This document shows, piece after piece, positions 7,118 to 9,673 of a stretch of 9,673 nucleotides of DNA. The translations under genes and the position numbers were made by a program. Source of the stretch: FEN-1219 sp035548835 (GTDB taxonomy: Bacteria; Pseudomonadota; Gammaproteobacteria; Steroidobacterales; Rariloculaceae); the NCBI GenBank assembly GCA_035548835.1, contig DASZSB010000062.1, positions 1 to 9,673 on the forward strand, in the 5' to 3' direction. The notes below the pieces were generated by a model. The model worked only from the letters and a program-made list of their open reading frames with translations, searched no databases and was not told where the DNA came from. The number at the start of each line of letters is the position of its first letter. The stretch's first letter is position 1.

Positions 7118-8458
7118 TCAGGCCGACAGCACGTCCGGCGCAAGCCGTCCCGTGCTGTCGCCGAACCGGTCGAGATGCACGCCGACCTTGTCGAGCACGG
7201 TCAGCAGCAGGTTCGTCATCGGCGTGCGGTCCGGGTAGACGACGTGCTGGCCCGCCGCGAGCGTGCCGCCGAGTCGGCCGAGCAGCAGGCACGGCAGGTC
7301 GGAATGCCGGTGCAGATTGCCGTCGCCCATGCCGCCGCCATACACGATCAGGCTGTGATCGAGCAGGCTGCCGTCGCCGTCGGGCGTGGCGTGCAGCTTC
7401 GCGGCGAACTCGGCCATGAGCTTCACGTGGTAGCTGTCGATGCGGGCCTTCTTCTCCATGAGCTCGGGGTCGCCACGGTGGTGTGAAATGGCGTGGTGGG
7501 CTTCCGGCACGCCGATGTTCGGGTAGGAGAGGCCGGACAGCTCCTTGGCCATGATCATGCTGCCGATGCGCGTCGTGTCCGTCTGGAAGCCGAGCTTCAG
7601 CAGATCGAACATGATCCGCGCGTGCTCCTCGTAGGTGTCCGGGATGTCGGTCGGCCGGTCTGGCAGCGCCACGTCGCGCACGCCGCGGCTCTCGACGCTC
7701 TGGATGCGCCGCTCCACCTCGCGCACGGACTCGAGGTATTCGTCGAGCTTCGCACCGTCGCCGCCGCCGAGCGTGGTCGCAAGACGCGCGGCTTCGCCGC
7801 GCACGGAGTCGAGGATGCTCGCGGCGGAGCGGGCACGCGCGAGCCGCTGCTCGCTCGAGCCGCCGTCGCCGAAGAGGCGCTCGAACACGATGCGCGGGTG
7901 GAGCTCCGCGACGTTCGGCGTGGTCTCGCTGCGCCACGACACCGTGCTCGTGTAGAAGCAGTCGCCCGCGTCGCAGGCGCCCTGTGTCGGCGGGTCGATG
8001 CTGAGCTCGAGCGAGGCCACGGGCGAGTCCCTGCCGAGGGTCTGGGCCGCGATCTGGTCGGCCGATGTCGCGAGCTTGACCTCGACGCCGGGGCGCGTGC
8101 GGTCGTAGGCGTGCACGCCCGTGAGCCAGGCGGCCGAGGAGCGGGGGTGGTCGCCGGTGCCGTCGCCGAACGTCTCCGCCTGCGCATGCGCGAGACCCGT
8201 GACCACCGTGAGCTCGCTGCGCAGCGGGGCCAGTGCCGCGAGGCACGGCGTCAGCTCGAAGCCGCGCCCGGCGGTCTTCGGCTTCCAGTACGAATGCACG
8301 ATGCCGTTGCCGGCATAGAGGAACGCGAGCCGCGGCGTGAAGCGCGGCGCGTCCGCGCCAAACGCCGGCAGCATGGCGTCGAGCAGCGGCAGCGCGAGCG
8401 CGGCGCCGGCGCCGCGCAGCAGCGTGCGCCTTGTCAGAGACTTCCTGGTGACGAACAT
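7118..8458 (-). CDS. Tat-exported DUF1552 (HXXSHH) family protein
   Basis: This 446-residue protein opens with a twin-arginine signal: TRRTLLRG at 9-16 followed by an Ala/Leu-rich core ending near residue 37. Folded export with a cofactor or metal is therefore likely. It carries the signature that names the family, HXXSHH, here HAISHH at 322-327. Other visible family segments are GDHPRSSAAWLTG (102-114) and GGGMGDGNLHRHSDLPCLL (374-392), rich in His and Asp that could bind metal. DUF1552 was first described from Planctomycetes, where it is typically encoded next to DUF1592/DUF1588/DUF1585 proteins, exactly as here. It is thought to share the alkaline-phosphatase/sulfatase-like fold of DUF1501 proteins, but no enzymatic activity is established to my knowledge. 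The start at 8458 is well supported by a perfect AGGAGG. The upstream gene's stop shares one base with this ATG (TGATG). The gene is the middle of a three-gene operon. Confidence 0.93.
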   Translation of the reverse strand: MFVTRKSLTRRTLLRGAGAALALPLLDAMLPAFGADAPRFTPRLAFLYAGNGIVHSYWKPKTAGRGFELTPCLAALAPLRSELTVVTGLAHAQAETFGDGTGDHPRSSAAWLTGVHAYDRTRPGVEVKLATSADQIAAQTLGRDSPVASLELSIDPPTQGACDAGDCFYTSTVSWRSETTPNVAELHPRIVFERLFGDGGSSEQRLARARSAASILDSVRGEAARLATTLGGGDGAKLDEYLESVREVERRIQSVESRGVRDVALPDRPTDIPDTYEEHARIMFDLLKLGFQTDTTRIGSMIMAKELSGLSYPNIGVPEAHHAISHHRGDPELMEKKARIDSYHVKLMAEFAAKLHATPDGDGSLLDHSLIVYGGGMGDGNLHRHSDLPCLLLGRLGGTLAAGQHVVYPDRTPMTNLLLTVLDKVGVHLDRFGDSTGRLAPDVLSA

Positions 8459-9673
8459 CAGTGAACCTCCTGACCGGGCGTGGCGATCCCAGCCGCCGCC
8501 ACGGTCGTAGCCGTGCGCGGTGCGCGTGCCGGCGGCACCCAGCGCTGCCGGAACGGCACGCTCGTGGCGATTCCCTCGACGATCGATCGGAACGTGTAGC
8601 CTTGGCCGGCCGCATGCCGAACGATGCGCCGGACGGCCGGCAGGTCATAGTACTGAATGTTGCGCCCCAGGGCGTACATCAGCAGCTTCTCGGTCAGCGC
8701 CGTGACGAAGCGCTCGGAGTCCTTCAGCAGCAGCGCCTTCACGCCGGCCGCGCCGGCGACTTTCGTGCCGTCCGCGAGCTCGCTGTCGGTCTCCACCGGC
8801 CGCCCGCCGTCGAGCTCGCGCACGCGGCCCACGGCGTCGAACTGCTCGAGCGCGAAGCCGATCGGGTCCATCTGCGCGTGGCACGACGCGCACTGCGGGC
8901 TCGCGCGGTGTGCCGCCATGGCCTGCCGCATCGTGAGCTTCTCGCCTTCGGCGGCCGTGGGTGCCGCGAGCGCGGGCACGTTCGGCGGCGGCGGGGGCGG
9001 CGGGGACGCCAGCAGGTTGTCGAGCACGAACTTGCCGCGCAGCACGGGAGAGGTGCGCGTCGGGTACGACGTCAGCGTCAGGATGCTGCCCTGGCCGAGC
9101 AGGCCGCCGCGGGGCCCCCCGGCCGGCAGCTCGACGCGCCGGAAGTAGCTGCCGCGCACGTACGGGATGCCGTAGTGCTGCGCGAGGCGCTCGTTCACGA
9201 ACGTGTAGTTGGCCGTGATCAGGTCGAGCACGCTGCGCGGCTCGCGGAACACGCTCGACACGAACAGCTGCGTTTCCGTCACGAACGCGCGGCGCAGGTT
9301 CTCGTCGTAATCGCGGAACAGGAAGAGGTCCGGGTCCTTGTGCGCCACGTCGCGCAGGAAGAGCCACTGCGACGCGAAGTTGTCGACGAGCGAGTCCGCG
9401 CGCGGATCCGCGAGCAACCGGGCGATCTCACGCGACAGCACGCGCGGGTCCGCCAGCGTGCCGTCCGCGGCGGCCGCGAGCAGCGCGTCGTCGGGCATGC
9501 TGCTCCAGAGGAAATACGACAGACGCGAGGCGAGCTCGACCGCGCGGAGCTCGAACGGCTGGCCGGGTTGCACGCCCCGCGGCACGCGCTCGATCCGGAA
9601 CAGGAACTGCGGGCTCACGAGCGCGCGCTCGAGCGCGCGCTGGATGCCGCGCTCGAAACCGTGTTCCGCGGCG
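8458..9673 (-). CDS. DUF1592/DUF1588/DUF1585 protein with haem-c motif (5' end missing)
   Basis: The frame is open to the window edge; a GTG at 9618 is internal, because the residues before it (GIQRALERAL, then VSPQFLFRIER) continue the conserved DUF1592 domain. Counting from that Val, DUF1592 covers about 1-120 (LSYFLWSSMPDDALL, FASQWLFLRDV). DUF1588 follows at about 140-285, with GGLLGQGSILTLTSYPTRTS, a seven-proline tract at 206-212 that is usual in the family, and CASCHAQMDPIGFALEQFD. Its CxxCH (243-247, bases 8878-8892) is a covalent haem-c motif. DUF1585 is at about 297-360 (LTEKLLMYALGRN, FRSIVEGIATSVPFR). Relatives normally continue N-terminally with DUF1587, DUF1595 and often a further cytochrome-c domain, so about half the protein is probably outside the window. 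It should be exported and redox-active, but the family has no proven reaction. The gene heads the visible part of the operon; its TGA overlaps the DUF1552 ATG by one base. Confidence 0.93.
   Translation of the reverse strand, partial: AAEHGFERGIQRALERALVSPQFLFRIERVPRGVQPGQPFELRAVELASRLSYFLWSSMPDDALLAAAADGTLADPRVLSREIARLLADPRADSLVDNFASQWLFLRDVAHKDPDLFLFRDYDENLRRAFVTETQLFVSSVFREPRSVLDLITANYTFVNERLAQHYGIPYVRGSYFRRVELPAGGPRGGLLGQGSILTLTSYPTRTSPVLRGKFVLDNLLASPPPPPPPNVPALAAPTAAEGEKLTMRQAMAAHRASPQCASCHAQMDPIGFALEQFDAVGRVRELDGGRPVETDSELADGTKVAGAAGVKALLLKDSERFVTALTEKLLMYALGRNIQYYDLPAVRRIVRHAAGQGYTFRSIVEGIATSVPFRQRWVPPARAPRTATTVAAAGIATPGQEVH
8466..8471 (-). promoter_or_regulatory. Strong ribosome binding site of the DUF1552 gene
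   Basis: The minus strand reads AGGAGG, a perfect Shine-Dalgarno sequence, 7 bases before the ATG at 8458. It lies inside the last codons of the upstream DUF1592-type gene. It fixes the DUF1552 start and suggests this protein is made at a high rate or through reinitiation at the TGATG junction. Confidence 0.85.

Noticed and set aside
4375..7143. A 922-codon open frame on the minus strand opposite the receptor gene
   Set aside because: It is Arg/Val/Asp-rich with no recognisable domain, runs across the receptor 3' end, its terminator and the DUF6491-like gene, and is explained by GC-rich third positions of the true genes.

Overview
The window is GC-rich, densely coding bacterial DNA, most likely from a Gammaproteobacterium of the Steroidobacterales/Xanthomonadales kind. 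This placement is an inference from gene content, not from a marker gene. It rests on a large TonB-dependent receptor of the type these outer-membrane specialists carry in many copies, a DUF6491-like secreted protein, an MtfA peptidase and a YghX-like dienelactone hydrolase. I see no rRNA, tRNA, CRISPR array, insertion sequence or phage gene.

Layout, left to right. (1) Plus strand, 1-1390: the end of a dienelactone hydrolase with its full Cys-Asp-His triad, then after 40 bases an MtfA-type zinc peptidase. (2) Minus strand, 2924-1365: a four-helix PepSY-type inner-membrane protein that converges on mtfA and overlaps its 3' end by 26 bases. (3) 2925-3261: a 337-base divergent promoter region with an AT-rich dyad that stands out from its surroundings. 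(4) Plus strand, 3262-6450: a 1062-residue TonB-dependent outer-membrane receptor closed by a strong intrinsic terminator. (5) Minus strand, 9673-6543: a tight three-gene operon, read right to left. It encodes a DUF1592/DUF1588/DUF1585 protein with a CxxCH haem-c motif (cut by the window edge), a Tat-exported DUF1552 protein with the HXXSHH signature, and a small secreted four-cysteine protein resembling DUF6491. The first two genes are linked by a TGATG stop/start overlap and the last two are 5 bases apart.

How the genes may work together: the receptor and the PepSY membrane protein are divergently transcribed. That arrangement is common for metal or siderophore uptake, with the receptor importing across the outer membrane and the PepSY protein acting at the inner membrane, possibly as a reductase. 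The substrate cannot be read from sequence. The right-hand operon encodes an exported module built from domain families best known in Planctomycetes and without an established biochemical role. It is the most promising part of the window for an undescribed system, especially because a DUF6491-like protein is encoded in the same unit. The remaining genes look ordinary for this kind of genome.
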